Source: Chryseobacterium balustinum (GTDB lineage Bacteria; Bacteroidota; Bacteroidia; Flavobacteriales; Weeksellaceae). From it: 64,000 nt of DNA. Below, piece by piece: positions 63,841 through 64,000 of the stretch (its first letter is position 1; every line of letters starts with the position of its first letter). The notes under the pieces were generated by a model. The model saw only the letters and a program-made list of their open reading frames with translations, made no database searches and had not been told where the DNA came from. A program made the translations under genes and the position numbers. Location of the stretch: assembly GCF_900168205.1 (NCBI RefSeq), contig NZ_FUZE01000019.1:31530-95529 (forward strand). Reading direction: 5' to 3'.

Positions 63841-63949
63841 CGATGTGCTTGTTGCACAACCAAAAATACTAAAAATAAATTTTGTGAATATTAAATAAAT
63901 AAAACACTATAACTATTTGATAATTAATGTATTATTCATAAATTAGTAC

Positions 63950-64000
63950 ATGCAAGGAAAGAAAATAATTACTCCGCAACTCTTCTACCATCAAAGTTTG
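63950..64000 (+). CDS. Possible start of an IS1182-type transposase (partial)
   Basis: An ATG opens 17 codons reading MQGKKIITPQLFYHQSL to the window end. This resembles the first residues of IS1182-family transposases (MQGKK...LF), from memory of the family. The insertion sequence's left end was not located. The call depends on sequence beyond the window. Confidence 0.45.
   Translation, partial: MQGKKIITPQLFYHQSL

Larger units (their letters stand above)
63546..64000. other. 455-base terminal gap with one attC-like element
   Basis: After the ABM gene start this stretch holds no complete gene. It contains the inverted repeat at 63749-63840 and the first codons of a possible transposase at 63950. 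The rest is AT-rich without clear signals. Confidence 0.5.

Noticed and set aside
58200..63900. Genomic island bounded by an att site or integrase
   Set aside because: No integrase, tRNA gene or direct-repeat boundary was seen in the window, so an island with defined ends cannot be supported.

Overview
The window looks like chromosomal DNA of a Chryseobacterium-like member of the Flavobacteriia (Bacteroidota). It is AT-rich, starts lack strong Shine-Dalgarno sequences, there is at least one TTTG/TAnnTTTG-type promoter, a SusC/SusD pair is present, and there are GLPGLI-family, DUF2490 and PepSY-like secreted proteins. No rRNA, tRNA or CRISPR array was seen. Genus is inferred from family content and style, not from a marker gene.

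Layout. 1-6.8 kb: the tail of an outer-membrane protein, a lipoprotein with a beta-propeller, a LuxR-type regulator with an atypical receiver, a GNAT-nitrilase fusion and a secreted metallophosphoesterase. 6.8-10.7 kb: minus-strand small secreted or membrane proteins, including an intact GLPGLI gene beside a decayed copy. 10.7-16.4 kb: a 1897-residue DUF4011-type helicase with a transglutaminase-like N-terminus and a Vsr-like nuclease region, a possible defence protein. 16.5-24.8 kb: DUF2490 and PepSY proteins, a cupin, a LysR/MFS/metallo-beta-lactamase-fold group and a histidine kinase/response regulator pair.

24.9-58.1 kb is the main feature, a pectin utilisation locus. On the minus strand (47.0 down to 27.3 kb) lie SusC, SusD, two CE8 pectin methylesterases, PL1 pectate lyase, DUF4861, GH105, GH43, two CE12-type rhamnogalacturonan acetylesterases, GH28, three alpha/beta-hydrolase esterases and a KdgF-like cupin. 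DUF4861 and PL10 lie on the plus strand at 24.9-27.1 kb. Divergent from SusC, on the plus strand (47.9-58.1 kb), is the cytoplasmic branch: kduI, kduD, uxaC, kdgK, kdgA, an MFS hexuronate-type transporter, uxaB and uxaA. Together they could de-esterify and cleave pectin outside the cell, import fragments, split them to galacturonate and unsaturated uronate, and carry both through KDG to pyruvate and glyceraldehyde-3-phosphate. Two nearly identical LacI-type operators, one before susC and one before kduI, suggest joint control. No LacI regulator gene lies in the window.

58.2-64 kb holds minus-strand, mostly unrecognised secreted or lipoprotein genes. They are separated by spacers carrying related imperfect inverted repeats near the 3' ends of the genes. 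This resembles an integrase-less gene-cassette array. The last 51 bases may open an IS1182-type transposase. Several families of imperfect palindromic repeats sit in the intergenic gaps of the pectin locus.
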